A stretch of DNA of 64,000 nt from Pedobacter sp. FW305-3-2-15-E-R2A2 (GCF_038446955.1 NZ_CP151803.1:5022001-5086000), one strand, 5' to 3'. Numbered from the stretch's first letter, positions 43,268-53,263 are shown. Program-made: numbers and translations. Notes: generated by a model not told the origin, from the letters alone.

Positions 43268-44674
43268 TTAACGATGCGTAAGCACTATACTTTGGGTAGC
43301 TTTGGCAAGATGACTGTCTGAAAGAATCCTACCAATTTGAGAAACAGAACGGGCTTCATTTATGGAAGAACGCAAGCCAGCATTTACTTTCTGTGCAGAG
43401 ATCTGATCCAAAGCCTTACTTAACAAGGCATCATTTGCATTTCCAAACGGCACCAGCGGAAGTAGGGTAAATTCACTGAGTTCCAGGTCCGGGCTGATCC
43501 CTCCGGCATACCCTCCCTGTCCCTGCGCATTGAACAGCTTATAGATAATGGGATACATCTCCCAGTCTACCTGTTTTGGGATCCTCTGATCAGAGATTAA
43601 AAAACTGGCCTCATCTTTACCAACCGTTTTTTCTCCGATCACCGTTACCTTCATGAAGGGTTTAAGGTTGTTAATCACCACCTCTGCGGCGGATGCCGTA
43701 GCTCCTGTTGCCAGAATAAATACCCTGCTCAGGCTCAGGTTATTTTGAAGAAGGGCATTAAAATCAAGCCTTTTATCGAATGTTGCAGCTTCCCCTATAG
43801 ATTCCTTTCTTTGTCCGCCATTCTTATTTCCTTTATAGATGATAAAATCAGTGTTATAAGTTAATCCGGGAGCCACCATGGCGCACAATCCCGCAGCTTC
43901 GGAGACCTCTCCACCAGAATTATACCGAAGGTCGATCACCAGCTCTGAAACACCAGCGCTTTTAAACCCTGAAAAAACGGAAACCAAGGTACTGGCCATC
44001 CCCGCAGAAAAGCCATCTATATAAACATACCCGATTTTCAGTCCCCCTCGTTCTATGACCTGATGAAGCACCGGCTGTTCAAAGGTCAGCCCGGCGATCA
44101 TGTTCAATTCAGGTTGATCGATGTATCCCCCGTCTTTTAGTTCCGTCAGCGTCAGCTTAATCGTCCTGCCTGTCAGTAATTCCTGATCAAGTGCCACCAC
44201 ATTGCTGCTGCTAAAGATTTTTCCGTTTATCTTACGAATATAACTCCCTCTTTTAAGACCATATCTTTCGGCCGGTGATCCTTTCAACACACATTTCACC
44301 AGTCCCAAAACCTCCAGACTGAGCGGCTCCTGAATAACTGCATAATCAAATCCATATAAGGAGCGGGAACTGGAAACACCGGCCTGATTGGGCAGATAGA
44401 GCTGAGAAAAACGGTCCGAAGCATTTTTTACCGAACTAAAGAATGCTACCGGCGACTGACCTAAACCAGGTTTTTTAGGCAATTCAGCCGCCCAATAATA
44501 ATATCTGCTGAGGCTATCCAGAATCCAGGTATTGATTTGTTCGTTACTTCCCTGGGGATATTCCTTTTTTATATTGTCTTTCTTACATGCGCCAATCGTC
44601 GCTATTAATCCTATACAAAATCCTGAAATAATAAGTTTGATCAACCGACCAGCGCTTTTGTTTTGAATTTCCAT
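43268..44674 (-). CDS. S41-family (C-terminal processing) peptidase lipoprotein
   Basis: 468 residues from the ATG at 44674 (MEIQNKSAG); the in-frame extension to 44731 is discounted. Lipobox IATIGAC-KK. PDZ-like domain at about 115-165 (VLGLVKCVLKGSPAERYGLKRG). Catalytic domain with the nucleophile Ser in ATGATASAAEVVINNL and the general-base Lys in GEKTVGKDEAS. Envelope-anchored serine protease. It precedes the sigma factor gene; a role in signal transduction by cutting envelope proteins is possible but not shown. Confidence 0.88.
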   Translation of the reverse strand: MEIQNKSAGRLIKLIISGFCIGLIATIGACKKDNIKKEYPQGSNEQINTWILDSLSRYYYWAAELPKKPGLGQSPVAFFSSVKNASDRFSQLYLPNQAGVSSSRSLYGFDYAVIQEPLSLEVLGLVKCVLKGSPAERYGLKRGSYIRKINGKIFSSSNVVALDQELLTGRTIKLTLTELKDGGYIDQPELNMIAGLTFEQPVLHQVIERGGLKIGYVYIDGFSAGMASTLVSVFSGFKSAGVSELVIDLRYNSGGEVSEAAGLCAMVAPGLTYNTDFIIYKGNKNGGQRKESIGEAATFDKRLDFNALLQNNLSLSRVFILATGATASAAEVVINNLKPFMKVTVIGEKTVGKDEASFLISDQRIPKQVDWEMYPIIYKLFNAQGQGGYAGGISPDLELSEFTLLPLVPFGNANDALLSKALDQISAQKVNAGLRSSINEARSVSQIGRILSDSHLAKATQSIVLTHR

Positions 44675-44882
44675 TTTAATAGCGTTAGCATTAATTAGCT
44701 GAGGACAAATGTAATGTGGTACTATAAACAAATTGTTAAGCCCTCTTCAATTTCAACTCATTTATAAGGAGTTAAAAGAACACGATTCCAGGCTAAGGCT
44801 TTTTTAGGCCATTTCTTTATCTTTACCAATCAGAATTACCATAGGCTTTTACAGAAAAAAGGCCAGATTTTAACACGAAAAC

Positions 44883-45296
44883 ATGAGTTATATTACAGAA
44901 TTCCAAGACATTCCATTAGAAAGCTATTTAAGATTAAGAAAAGAATCCGGCCTAGGTGCCAAGACGGAAGAGGCCGGAAGAATCGGATTAAAAAACTCCG
45001 TATGCTCGGTGTTGGTCTCTGATCCGGAATCCGGACATGCCCATATAGGGATGGGAAGAATCATTGGTGATGGGGGCTGCCATTGCCAGGTGACGGACAT
45101 TTGTGTATTACCTGAACATCAGGGCAAAGGACTCGGAAAGGCAATTATGGAAAAGCTGATGGAATTCATCACAAATGAACTCCCACCTTCCTGTTACATC
45201 AGTTTAATTGCAGATGGAGACGCTTCCTTCTTATACGAAAAATTCGGCTTCAAGGATACCATGCCTGAATCGAAAGGCATGTACTATAAGAGATAA
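44883..45296 (+). CDS. GNAT family N-acetyltransferase
   Basis: 137 residues. Acetyl-CoA loop QGKGLG (ICVLPEHQGKGLGKAIM) and ending FLYEKFGFKD. The start EFQDIPLESYLRLRKESGLGAK and the SVLVSDPESGHAHIGMGRIIGDG pattern match the small GNATs sometimes named for YjdJ-like proteins. Acceptor unknown. Confidence 0.85.
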   Translation: MSYITEFQDIPLESYLRLRKESGLGAKTEEAGRIGLKNSVCSVLVSDPESGHAHIGMGRIIGDGGCHCQVTDICVLPEHQGKGLGKAIMEKLMEFITNELPPSCYISLIADGDASFLYEKFGFKDTMPESKGMYYKR

Positions 45297-45307
45297 ACCT
45301 GCTTAGC

Positions 45308-46207
45308 TTAGGCAGAAGCAAAATCTTCCCAGACCAGGGCACTTATTTTCCAGCCTTCCAAGGTTTTAATAAACTGAAAGATCTTATTTCCGGATGCTTT
45401 AAATGGTGTTCCATTTAAAGCGCCGCTTTTCTCATATATTGAAAACCTCTGCGCGATGTTTCCGGAGATTTTTGTCTCTGCACTGAGCTCCCACTCTTTG
45501 AATTCTTTTAACGTTCCATCAGCAAGGATTTTCACTCTGGGTGTCAGGAAAGACTGCAAATCATAGATCTCCTCTTCCAGTCCGGTTTTCTTAATAAAGA
45601 TAGCTTCCGGAAGACAAGTTTCTCTCATCTTTTCCCAATCCGGCTGATGACCGTTTACATTGTTAAAAATACTAAAGAAACGATGTGTAAGTTGATTTAA
45701 CAAGAGCTGGTCCACCTCAATACTATACAAAAACAGCTCCTTTCCCTCTACTTTTATTTCTTTATCGAGGGACAAACCCAAGCGTTCTAAAAGTTGAATA
45801 GAACTGCTGTTGTGCTTTAGGGTTGTTGCCAGAATTCTCCGATGTACAGCAAGTGTGGAAGGATGATTCAAGACTGCAGATGCGGCTTCAAAAGCATATC
45901 CTTTTCCGTTATAGTCTGGAAGAAAGGCGAAACCAATATCATGATGGTCAAGGTAATCACGTTTGATCATGCTGACCATCCCAATGGGAACATTACCATC
46001 TTTAAGCCGTACTGCCAGGTAGCTGAAATTAGGATTGTCTATAATTTTCCGGATGTAAACTTCCGCTTCCTGTTTATTGTTTACATTTCTGTCTCCAATA
46101 AACTTTTTCCAGCCTTCCGTTTGCAGCAGCTCCAGAATAAACTCAGCATCATCTAAATTCATTTCAGAGATAAAGAGGCGGTCGGTCGAGTGAATTTGTT
46201 CTTTCAT
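45308..46207 (-). CDS. GNAT-NTF2-like fusion protein
   Basis: 299 residues with two domains. Residues 8-165 are a RimJ/RimL-type GNAT (IGFAFLPDYNGKGYAFEA, LERLGLSLDKE). Residues 168-299 are a SnoaL/NTF2-like domain (LTHRFFSIFNNVNGHQPDWEKM, EAIFIKKTG, FQFIKTLEGWKISALVWED). The C-domain resembles stand-alone DUF4440-type ligand-binding proteins and may select or hold the acceptor. Confidence 0.8.
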   Translation of the reverse strand: MKEQIHSTDRLFISEMNLDDAEFILELLQTEGWKKFIGDRNVNNKQEAEVYIRKIIDNPNFSYLAVRLKDGNVPIGMVSMIKRDYLDHHDIGFAFLPDYNGKGYAFEAASAVLNHPSTLAVHRRILATTLKHNSSSIQLLERLGLSLDKEIKVEGKELFLYSIEVDQLLLNQLTHRFFSIFNNVNGHQPDWEKMRETCLPEAIFIKKTGLEEEIYDLQSFLTPRVKILADGTLKEFKEWELSAETKISGNIAQRFSIYEKSGALNGTPFKASGNKIFQFIKTLEGWKISALVWEDFASA

Positions 46208-46274
46208 ATAGATGTCCTATCTATTTATTCCTTTTAATGGCTTGACGGAGTGTCCATTTCAAAATTATAAATCA

Positions 46275-46313
46275 TTTTAAACAAACAGTTCCCAATCTGT
46301 AAATTGTTTAAAA
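46275..46313. promoter_or_regulatory. Inverted repeat between divergent genes
   Basis: TTTTAAACAA (46275-46284) and TTGTTTAAAA (46304-46313), perfect 10-bp arms, with an inner ACAG/CTGT. It lies between the GNAT-fusion gene and the ketopantoate reductase-like gene and may be an operator for both. Confidence 0.35.
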
Positions 46314-46423
46314 CAAATCAGAAAATTGACATCAATTGTAGAATCCTCTATGAAAATGCAATATTGTATGTACTTTGCTCCGATAGTTGAAATAAATATT
46401 AAAACAAATTTCCCAAAGAGAAA

Positions 46424-47365
46424 ATGAAAACAAAAGAATTGACTATAATAGGACTTGGTGGTGTTGGAGGTTATTTCGGGTTTAAACTCGCACAGAAATA
46501 TGCTTCATCTGATGCGCTGAATATCTCATTTGTTGCCAGGGCACAGACCTATGAGATCGTCAAAGAAAAAGGATTGACCTTACTTTCTGCAGAACATGAA
46601 AACCCGGTTGCCTTTCCCCATCAGATCTACAGCAATTTAGCGCAATTGCCTGAAACGGATGTATTCGTCATTTGCGTAAAGGAATACGACCTGGAAAACA
46701 TTTGTCAGCAATTAAAATCCAGAATTAAGGAAGATACGGTGATTTTACCCTTAATGAACGGGGTAGATATCTATGAAAGGATTCGTAAGATTATTTCCAA
46801 TGGCATCGTACTTCCCTCCTGCGTATATGTAGCTTCCCATATTAAAGAAAAGGGTATCGTGGAACATAAGGGGAATCCAGGAAAAATCGTGATGGGTAAA
46901 GACCCTGAAAATCCGCAGTATGATGCTTTAGAAATCGCAGCATTGCTGAAAGAGGCCGGTATTGACCTGGACTATAAGGAAGATTCTTTCCCTGATATCT
47001 GGACAAAATATTTCTTCATTGCCAGTTTTGGCTTAGTGACCGCAAGGTACAATAAGTCAATCGGACAGGTAGTCGAAGAACCGGCACTCCATAACAGAGC
47101 GGCTTTGATTATGAAAGAAATTGAAGCAATCGCGAAAAAGAAGGAAGTGGCCATCTCTGAAGACATCATTGAGAAGACCTTTCAAAAAGCCGCATCCTTT
47201 CCTTATCAAACGCCAACTTCTTTGCAATTAGATGTACAGTCCGGAAAAGCAAATACAGAACTTGAATTGTTTGCCGGAGCCATTATTGATTATGGAAAAA
47301 TCTTAGGAATTCCGGTTACGGAAACCCAGCAGATTTACAATGAAATAAAAGCAGGGTTACTTTAG
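46424..47365 (+). CDS. Ketopantoate reductase (ApbA/PanE) family protein
   Basis: 313 residues. Rossmann motif GLGGVGGYFGF near the N-terminus (10-19), VICVKEYDLENICQQL, LMNGVDIYERI, and the C-terminal PanE domain (YQTPTSLQLDVQSGKANTELELFAGAII). The family reduces 2-dehydropantoate to pantoate with NADPH for CoA synthesis; paralogues often have other substrates. No other CoA gene is nearby, so the exact function is open. Confidence 0.85.
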   Translation: MKTKELTIIGLGGVGGYFGFKLAQKYASSDALNISFVARAQTYEIVKEKGLTLLSAEHENPVAFPHQIYSNLAQLPETDVFVICVKEYDLENICQQLKSRIKEDTVILPLMNGVDIYERIRKIISNGIVLPSCVYVASHIKEKGIVEHKGNPGKIVMGKDPENPQYDALEIAALLKEAGIDLDYKEDSFPDIWTKYFFIASFGLVTARYNKSIGQVVEEPALHNRAALIMKEIEAIAKKKEVAISEDIIEKTFQKAASFPYQTPTSLQLDVQSGKANTELELFAGAIIDYGKILGIPVTETQQIYNEIKAGLL

Positions 47366-47686
47366 TAAATCCTGCGGCTAAATCCAGAAAAAAAACGTAT
47401 TTTTAAATAGCGGATTTTGGATTACTTTAAAGAGGAAACAAGGTCGAAACTTCTTCGGATAAAACCCGGATAGAACAGGGATCAAACAGGGATAGAACAC
47501 GGATAGAACAGGGACAAATTCCGTGTTTGATCCCTGTTCTATCCCTCCTTGATTCCAGGCTCATCTGCCCTTGTATAGAAGCTGCCGTTGAGGAAATATT
47601 TCGCCCGCTCTTAACGCTTAAAAAAACCTTCTTCATGCCACTCATAAAACCCATTCATTAAGGCTAAAATAGCCGCAGAGATACCC
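47366..47686. repeat. 321-nt spacer with 11-bp tandem repeat and 21-bp inverted repeat
   Basis: Units close to GGGATAGAACA repeat about five times with an 11-bp period (47467-47516), and the start of the array (47468-47488) is repeated in inverted form at 47524-47544 as a perfect 21-bp match. The rest of the spacer shows no gene; the short minus-strand frame across it is repetitive. Confidence 0.7.
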
Positions 47687-49282
47687 TTAAAATCCTGCAG
47701 GTGCAGGGTGTTTTCCTTTGACATTAATCATCGTCCTGCTGATCACGGGTTGCAAGGCAATCAATACGATCGTAATCAGACAAAGGATGGCAATCATTTC
47801 ATAATAATCAATACAAAACTGAAGGAAGGCTTGTTTCTGAACCGCTTTGTTGAGCAAGCCTGTCGCCACCTTAGCCGCCTGATCTTTCAACATGCCATGT
47901 CCTGACAAGGTAGACTGGTAAATATGTAACCGTTCTGCCAATCCTAAATCAAGTAAAGACAACCCCTTCCCCATATCATTACTATGCCCTCCTTTGAAAT
48001 ACAGCTGACAATAATTGATCAGTGATAAACTCAGACTAAAAGTAGAGAAGCGAACAAAAACCCCGATTGAAGCCGCAGATTGCCCCATTTGTACCGGAAC
48101 AGCAGAAACAATAAACATCACAATCGGCGACATCACCATTCCCGCTCCCAGGCCTTGAAGAAATAAAGGGATGATAAATGTTTCTGCATCAGCCTCTGTG
48201 GCAAAAAGAAAACACATCATTCCAAAAAACACCATCAATAAAGCGAAGCCTGCAATCCACAAAACCCGCAGCATCTTTTGCAGGATCAAAAACCGGATGG
48301 CAATAAAAGATCCGGTGATGATTCCAAGGATGTTATAAATCATCAATTCATTGGCATGGAGGGAATCCATCCCCAACACCGTGATAAAATACGTCGTGGT
48401 TAATCCGAACGCACCCCGGATCAGGTAAAGGATCACCAGAAAAACGATCCCAATGCTAAAATTACGGTACTTAAATACCCCAAGATCTACCGTAGGACGC
48501 TTTAAGGAGCGCTGTCTCAGTACAGAGCACAGAAACAACAGCAAAATGGCGACAATGCTATAAACAATCCCGGAATCTTCCAGCCAGTCTTTTTGCTGGC
48601 CATAGATCAATACATAGGCGATCAGAATGAGCATCACGACAAACAATAAAAAACTGGCCCAGTCTAATTGATATAAAGGTTTTTTCCGGAAAATGTGAAC
48701 CCGGTTTAAGATCACAAACAGCAAAGCTGCACTGGGCAGAAAGCAAAAAATGATCGCCTTATACAAAACATTATATTCAAAGTTTTCTACCAAAGGTGCC
48801 GCGAATAACGCCGTTACAGGCGATACACACAGGATCATCGCATAAAATATCGTATACCCCACTTCTCTGGCATGTTCAGATTTTAAGCGGCCGAACAAGA
48901 GGTTCAAACAAATACTCGTAATTCCGCAGTTCACCAGTCCCTGCAAGAAACGGAAAGTAAAGACCAGCCAGATTTCCCGGGTATGGTAACAGCAATAGGC
49001 AATTAAAATCTCCAGTACGATACAGATCAGCAAATACTCTTTAGTGACTATCCGTTCAAAAAAACGACGCTCTACCCCGGCAAAACTGGCGACTGCCGCA
49101 TAAAACAAGAGCAAAGAAAACTGCACATCTGCCGGTTCCATTCCGTAATATCCCGCAGCAGCACTTCCATCAGCCGTAGACAAGGCAAAGAGCAGGACAG
49201 AAGACAACAGCAGCAACATAATGCTCAACCGGATCAGCCATTCCGGCACCCAGGATTTAAAGATGGGTATCGCCTTAATCAT
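47687..49282 (-). CDS. MFS efflux transporter (DHA2/EmrB-like)
   Basis: 531 residues with about 14 hydrophobic helices. RFLQGLVNCGITSICLNLLF corresponds to the TM5 motif C region (antiporter signature). It should export drugs or other amphiphiles with proton antiport. Overlaps the HlyD-type gene by 8 nt and so forms part of the tripartite pump. Confidence 0.9.
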   Translation of the reverse strand: MIKAIPIFKSWVPEWLIRLSIMLLLLSSVLLFALSTADGSAAAGYYGMEPADVQFSLLLFYAAVASFAGVERRFFERIVTKEYLLICIVLEILIAYCCYHTREIWLVFTFRFLQGLVNCGITSICLNLLFGRLKSEHAREVGYTIFYAMILCVSPVTALFAAPLVENFEYNVLYKAIIFCFLPSAALLFVILNRVHIFRKKPLYQLDWASFLLFVVMLILIAYVLIYGQQKDWLEDSGIVYSIVAILLLFLCSVLRQRSLKRPTVDLGVFKYRNFSIGIVFLVILYLIRGAFGLTTTYFITVLGMDSLHANELMIYNILGIITGSFIAIRFLILQKMLRVLWIAGFALLMVFFGMMCFLFATEADAETFIIPLFLQGLGAGMVMSPIVMFIVSAVPVQMGQSAASIGVFVRFSTFSLSLSLINYCQLYFKGGHSNDMGKGLSLLDLGLAERLHIYQSTLSGHGMLKDQAAKVATGLLNKAVQKQAFLQFCIDYYEMIAILCLITIVLIALQPVISRTMINVKGKHPAPAGF

Positions 49283-50336
49283 TGTTCTTTTTGATATGTA
49301 CCGTAACGCTCATTCCTGCATTCAGGTTTGACAAGGAAGCCAGAGCTCCTTCGAGGCGAATTCTTACCGGGATTCTTTGCGCAATTTTCACGAAATTCCC
49401 GGTCGCATTATCCGGAGGTAAAAGGGAAAACCTGGAACCTGTAGCCGCTGATAAGGACTCTATTTTTCCTGAAAATTCTTTCCCGGGAAAAGCATCTACT
49501 TCGATGTCCACAGGTTCTCCAACATACATTTTGCCAATCTGTGTTTCTTTAAAATTGGCGATCACCCATTTCCCTGCATCACGATCTACGATATAGGCAA
49601 TGGTTTGTCCACTTTGTACCAATTGCCCCGGCTGAATGGTTCTTCTACCCATCTTTCCATTATAAGGCGCTACAATTACCGTATAAGAAGTATTGAGGTC
49701 ATTTCTTTTTACCACTGCCGCCCTCCGCTGAATTTCGGAAAGCAACACTTCAGACTGCGCCCTGATGTCGTTTGTTTTAGAAAGGGCAGCCGCATAATCT
49801 TCCTGAGCAGCATTGTATTCTGCCTGTGCAACTTCCAGCATGCTTTGCATACTTTCCAATTGCTGGCGGGTAGCAGATTCGGCATCAAATAATTTTTTAT
49901 AGCGGTCGTACTCTGCCTGCTGTTTCCATAGTTTTGCTTTCGCCGCGGCAATTTTAGCTTTGCTCGCCCCTGCGGTTGTCCCGGCCGTCTGAATGTTACT
50001 CTGCAATACAGAAACCTGGGCTTTGGCATTGGACAGGGAGGCCAGCGCCTCATCCTGCTGAACCGTATAGTCGCTGTCGTCGATCACCAGCAGGGTATCC
50101 CCCTTTTTTACTTCCTGATTCTCTACATATCGGACCGATTTAATGTATCCATTCACCCTTGAGGTGACCGGATTGATGTATTCTTCCACCTGGGCATCGT
50201 TGGTATCTTCATACCTTAAATAAGTAAATACTGTTTTGGTTCCCCATATTAGCAATACGACCAATACGATGGCCGCAATCACGGTCGTGACACCTGAAAT
50301 TATTCTATCTGTTTTATTTTGTTGTTTAGTACTCAT
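49275..50336 (-). CDS. HlyD/EmrA-type periplasmic adaptor protein
   Basis: 353 residues. One N-terminal membrane helix (about 14-35), a biotinyl-lipoyl-like half-motif (RVNGYIKSVRYVENQEVKKGDTLLVID), a long helical hairpin (about 95-205) that docks to the outer-membrane channel, and the beta-barrel domain (YNGKMGRRTIQPGQLVQSGQTI). It links the MFS pump to TolC. Confidence 0.93.
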   Translation of the reverse strand: MSTKQQNKTDRIISGVTTVIAAIVLVVLLIWGTKTVFTYLRYEDTNDAQVEEYINPVTSRVNGYIKSVRYVENQEVKKGDTLLVIDDSDYTVQQDEALASLSNAKAQVSVLQSNIQTAGTTAGASKAKIAAAKAKLWKQQAEYDRYKKLFDAESATRQQLESMQSMLEVAQAEYNAAQEDYAAALSKTNDIRAQSEVLLSEIQRRAAVVKRNDLNTSYTVIVAPYNGKMGRRTIQPGQLVQSGQTIAYIVDRDAGKWVIANFKETQIGKMYVGEPVDIEVDAFPGKEFSGKIESLSAATGSRFSLLPPDNATGNFVKIAQRIPVRIRLEGALASLSNLNAGMSVTVHIKKNND

Positions 50337-50338
50337 TT

Positions 50339-51679
50339 TTATAGGGTGCCTACTGCTTTTTGTAATTGATAATATTGAATTCTGGCGTTTACTTTTGCGG
50401 TCGTCAATTCAAACCGGGATTGTAACAACTGGGTTTCTGCATCCAGCAGGTCGGTCAATAAAGCCAGTTGGTTGAAATAAGTATTTTGTACAATGCGATA
50501 ACTTTCCGAAGCCTGTGTAATGTTTTCTGAGGCCACTTCTATTCTTTTCAGCGATTCTGTATACCGGATATAATATTCCTGAACTTCCTGACGCAGGTTT
50601 TCCCTGACCTCTTCGTCCTCAACTTCCTGTCTGTGTAACTGAATCGCTGCCACTTTAACCTTATGTTTATTGGTATAGAAAGAAGAAATAGGCACTTTTA
50701 ACTTAATCCCTGCCATTCCATTGCTATACAGTGAAAGGGCATACGGATAAAACTGGATTTGCGGGTATGCATACATATACTCTCCGAACAAGCCAATCGA
50801 GGGAAGCACATTGGATTTCGTTTGCTTCAGCTTTAGTTCGCTCAGCTCCTGTTCTTTTTCCGAGATCTGAACTTTAAAAGAACCCGACTGTGCTTCAGAC
50901 AGGTAATCCGACAATCCTTTTAACATTACCGGATCGGCTTCCGCATCAGAAACGATAGGGTTACACCGCACATCATCTGCACTGCCGGTTAAAAGATTGA
51001 GCTTTTGCGAGGCAATCACAATGCTGTTTTCAATCTCGGTCAGCAGCATCCTTTGTTTTGACAAGCGAAGTTCCGCACGCAGGACATCACTTTTAAGCAC
51101 CGTTCCGTTTTTATACAGTTCATTGATCTCATGAAGCTGCTTTTCCCGGTCCTTAATGTCTTGTTGCAGCAACAGCTGATAAGATTTATTGCGATAGACA
51201 TCGTAAAAATAAACTGCGGCGATGTAATGGATCTCCTGTTTGGTCAGGTTCTTTTTGACGATCGCCAGCTCATTCTCTTTCCTGGACGCAGCAATTTCCC
51301 TGTTGGTTTTCCCTCCGTTATAAATGTTCAGATAAGCATCTGCGGAAACCTTGTAATATTTGGGTTCTACCGGATATTGGGAGGGGGTGTGAAACAAACC
51401 TTTTTCGTAAATCGGCATTTGAAAAATATGCGCCAATACGCCGTTGGCAGCAATTTCCGGCAGTCTTTCTGATCGGGCTACCTGAATACCCGCTTCCGCA
51501 GCCAATACTTCCAGCTGCTTCATCTGAAGCTTCCTGCTATTGCTGTCGGTTAATTGCCAGACCTCTTTGATGGTCAGCGGTATTTCGGGAGTAGACGGGG
51601 TTTGTGCATGGACGAAAAGAGAGGATAAAAGAACGGACATGCACATCCCAAACTTCCTTTTATACGGATTAAAATTCAT
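50339..51679 (-). CDS. TolC-family outer membrane efflux protein
   Basis: 446 residues. Signal peptide ends near FVHAQ. Two OEP repeats with helical hairpins: LTIKEVWQLTDSNSRKLQMKQ, IYNGGKTNREIAASRKE, KDREKQLHEINELYKNGTVLKSDVLRAELRLSKQR in the first half and QVEDEEVRENLRQEVQEYYIRY in the second. It forms the outer channel of the pump. First gene of the efflux operon (2-nt gap to the adaptor). Confidence 0.92.
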   Translation of the reverse strand: MNFNPYKRKFGMCMSVLLSSLFVHAQTPSTPEIPLTIKEVWQLTDSNSRKLQMKQLEVLAAEAGIQVARSERLPEIAANGVLAHIFQMPIYEKGLFHTPSQYPVEPKYYKVSADAYLNIYNGGKTNREIAASRKENELAIVKKNLTKQEIHYIAAVYFYDVYRNKSYQLLLQQDIKDREKQLHEINELYKNGTVLKSDVLRAELRLSKQRMLLTEIENSIVIASQKLNLLTGSADDVRCNPIVSDAEADPVMLKGLSDYLSEAQSGSFKVQISEKEQELSELKLKQTKSNVLPSIGLFGEYMYAYPQIQFYPYALSLYSNGMAGIKLKVPISSFYTNKHKVKVAAIQLHRQEVEDEEVRENLRQEVQEYYIRYTESLKRIEVASENITQASESYRIVQNTYFNQLALLTDLLDAETQLLQSRFELTTAKVNARIQYYQLQKAVGTL

Positions 51680-51742
51680 ATAGATTAATTAATGGTACAA
51701 ATTTCGGCTAAGAATTGTTTCTTTATTTTATCTAAACTGACA

Positions 51743-51750
51743 TATATTTG
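51743..51750 (+). promoter_or_regulatory. -7 element of the AraC regulator
   Basis: TATATTTG, a perfect TAnnTTTG match. The ATG is only 15 nt downstream, so the leader would be very short (about 8 nt). Confidence 0.5.
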
Positions 51751-51764
51751 TTCAAACCAGCCAC

Positions 51765-52580
51765 ATGAATACCTTAAGCAACGAAGCCTTATTATCTGCA
51801 ATTGATGCACATCAGGAAAGCACTTATGTATGGCATAGTAAATTTGAAGACCGTTTCCAGCATCATAAACACATCAAGGGGCAGTTGACCTATGTGGAAG
51901 GGGGAGTGATCTTTCTTTATGCGAACGACAAATCATATTTTATTCCGGCACGTCATTACCTTTGGATTCCTGCCGGTGTAGCGCACCATTTGCAGCACCG
52001 TTACCGCGCAGCCATCGTCCGCAATATTTATTTTGATACGGCTTCTGAAGAGAATAATCCTTTTTTTGACCATATCGGCATTTATCCGGTAAATAGTCTT
52101 TTATTGGAAATGCTTAAATTTTCTGAGCATTGGAATGGAGATATTTTTCCGGGAACGCATGAATATGGATTTTTAAACACGATACAGAACATACTCCCAA
52201 CCATCAGCAAGCATCCCCTACCCATCGTTGTACCGACAACAGACAATGAAAGGTTGAGGCCGGTGCTCTGGTATATCCATCAACACCTTGCAGATGAGCT
52301 GACGCTGGAGGTCATCGCTGCTGCAACAGGTTTTAGTGAACGTACCTTATCGAGGGTATTCCAGGCCTCCCTGGACATTTCATTTTTTCAATATTTGAAA
52401 CTGGTCAGGATCACCAAAGCCATGGAAAAACTCCTGGAAAGCGACCTGACCATTAGCGAAATTGCTTACGAAGTCGGTTACGACAGCATCTCGTCCTTTA
52501 GCAATACTTTTTTTAAGATGACCGGACGCAGGCCCTCCACCTTCAAAGAATTAAAAATAGCGAGCTTAAGTACAGATTAA
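51765..52580 (+). CDS. AraC-family regulator, probable controller of the efflux operon
   Basis: 271 residues. N-terminal cupin (YVEGGVIFLYANDKSYFIPARHYLWIPAGVAHH), C-terminal AraC HTH pair (LTLEVIAAATGFSERTLSRVFQ; LTISEIAYEVGYDSISSFSNTFFKMTGRRPSTF). Divergent from the TolC operon with an 85-nt gap, the usual layout for a local regulator. Confidence 0.9.
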   Translation: MNTLSNEALLSAIDAHQESTYVWHSKFEDRFQHHKHIKGQLTYVEGGVIFLYANDKSYFIPARHYLWIPAGVAHHLQHRYRAAIVRNIYFDTASEENNPFFDHIGIYPVNSLLLEMLKFSEHWNGDIFPGTHEYGFLNTIQNILPTISKHPLPIVVPTTDNERLRPVLWYIHQHLADELTLEVIAAATGFSERTLSRVFQASLDISFFQYLKLVRITKAMEKLLESDLTISEIAYEVGYDSISSFSNTFFKMTGRRPSTFKELKIASLSTD

Positions 52581-53050
52581 ATACCGGCTTCCTCTTCAGG
52601 TTCGGTATGTTGTCTGAGTTGTTTTGGTCCCTGAGGCCAGATATAACAGGTAGACTGTTTTTTCCATCCCAGACTTTTATAGAAATCTCCCTTTCCCGGA
52701 GCGGCAGTTAAGTTTACGAAATGATAATTATCGCCCAGCTTTTCATTCAGGGTTTTGACCAGGTATTTACCCAATCCGTTTCCCTGGAAATCAGGGTCAA
52801 CAATAATATCCGCCAGTATGGCATAATACCTTCCGTCATCTACGGTCCTTCCAAAAGCAATCAGCTGATCCTCTTTATAAATAAATAGTGTCCAGCTGCT
52901 TCTCCTGAATGCAGCTTCTATTTCTACTTCTTCCCTTTTTCTCCAGTCTACCTTGGAAAACAGCTCACATACGTAAGTCCAGTCCACAGTGGATAAATCA
53001 GGGTTGATTTTATAAGTAAGGTCATTCGCATGTACTTTGTTCGGAGACAT
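52577..53050 (-). CDS. GNAT family N-acetyltransferase
   Basis: 157 residues starting at MSPNKVHAN (53050); ten upstream codons are discounted. Acetyl-CoA loop QGNGLG (DIIVDPDFQGNGLGKYLV), C-terminal FYKSLGWKKQSTCY. Start codons and stop region overlap the AraC stop by 4 nt (convergent). Acceptor unknown. Confidence 0.85.
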   Translation of the reverse strand: MSPNKVHANDLTYKINPDLSTVDWTYVCELFSKVDWRKREEVEIEAAFRRSSWTLFIYKEDQLIAFGRTVDDGRYYAILADIIVDPDFQGNGLGKYLVKTLNEKLGDNYHFVNLTAAPGKGDFYKSLGWKKQSTCYIWPQGPKQLRQHTEPEEEAGI

Positions 53051-53263
53051 ATTTATCTTAAAGATTTTAATTGGGCACAAATATCAGTAAATAATTCTTT
53101 TCTATTTAACCCTTTGGATGATTGTGGAAAAATGCAGGTATTAATTAAAACTGACATTCCGGTTGCCACAATATATAAAATTATTAAGCAGCGGAAAAAC
53201 AAAAAAATATAATTTTTCTCCTGAAGAAAAATAGCTATAATTGTGCAAAATAATTAACTACTC

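Noticed and set aside
47427..47654. Minus-strand open frame of 75 codons across the 11-bp repeat
   Set aside because: Its sequence (CSIRVLS repeated) is a by-product of the DNA repeat; no start context or homology.
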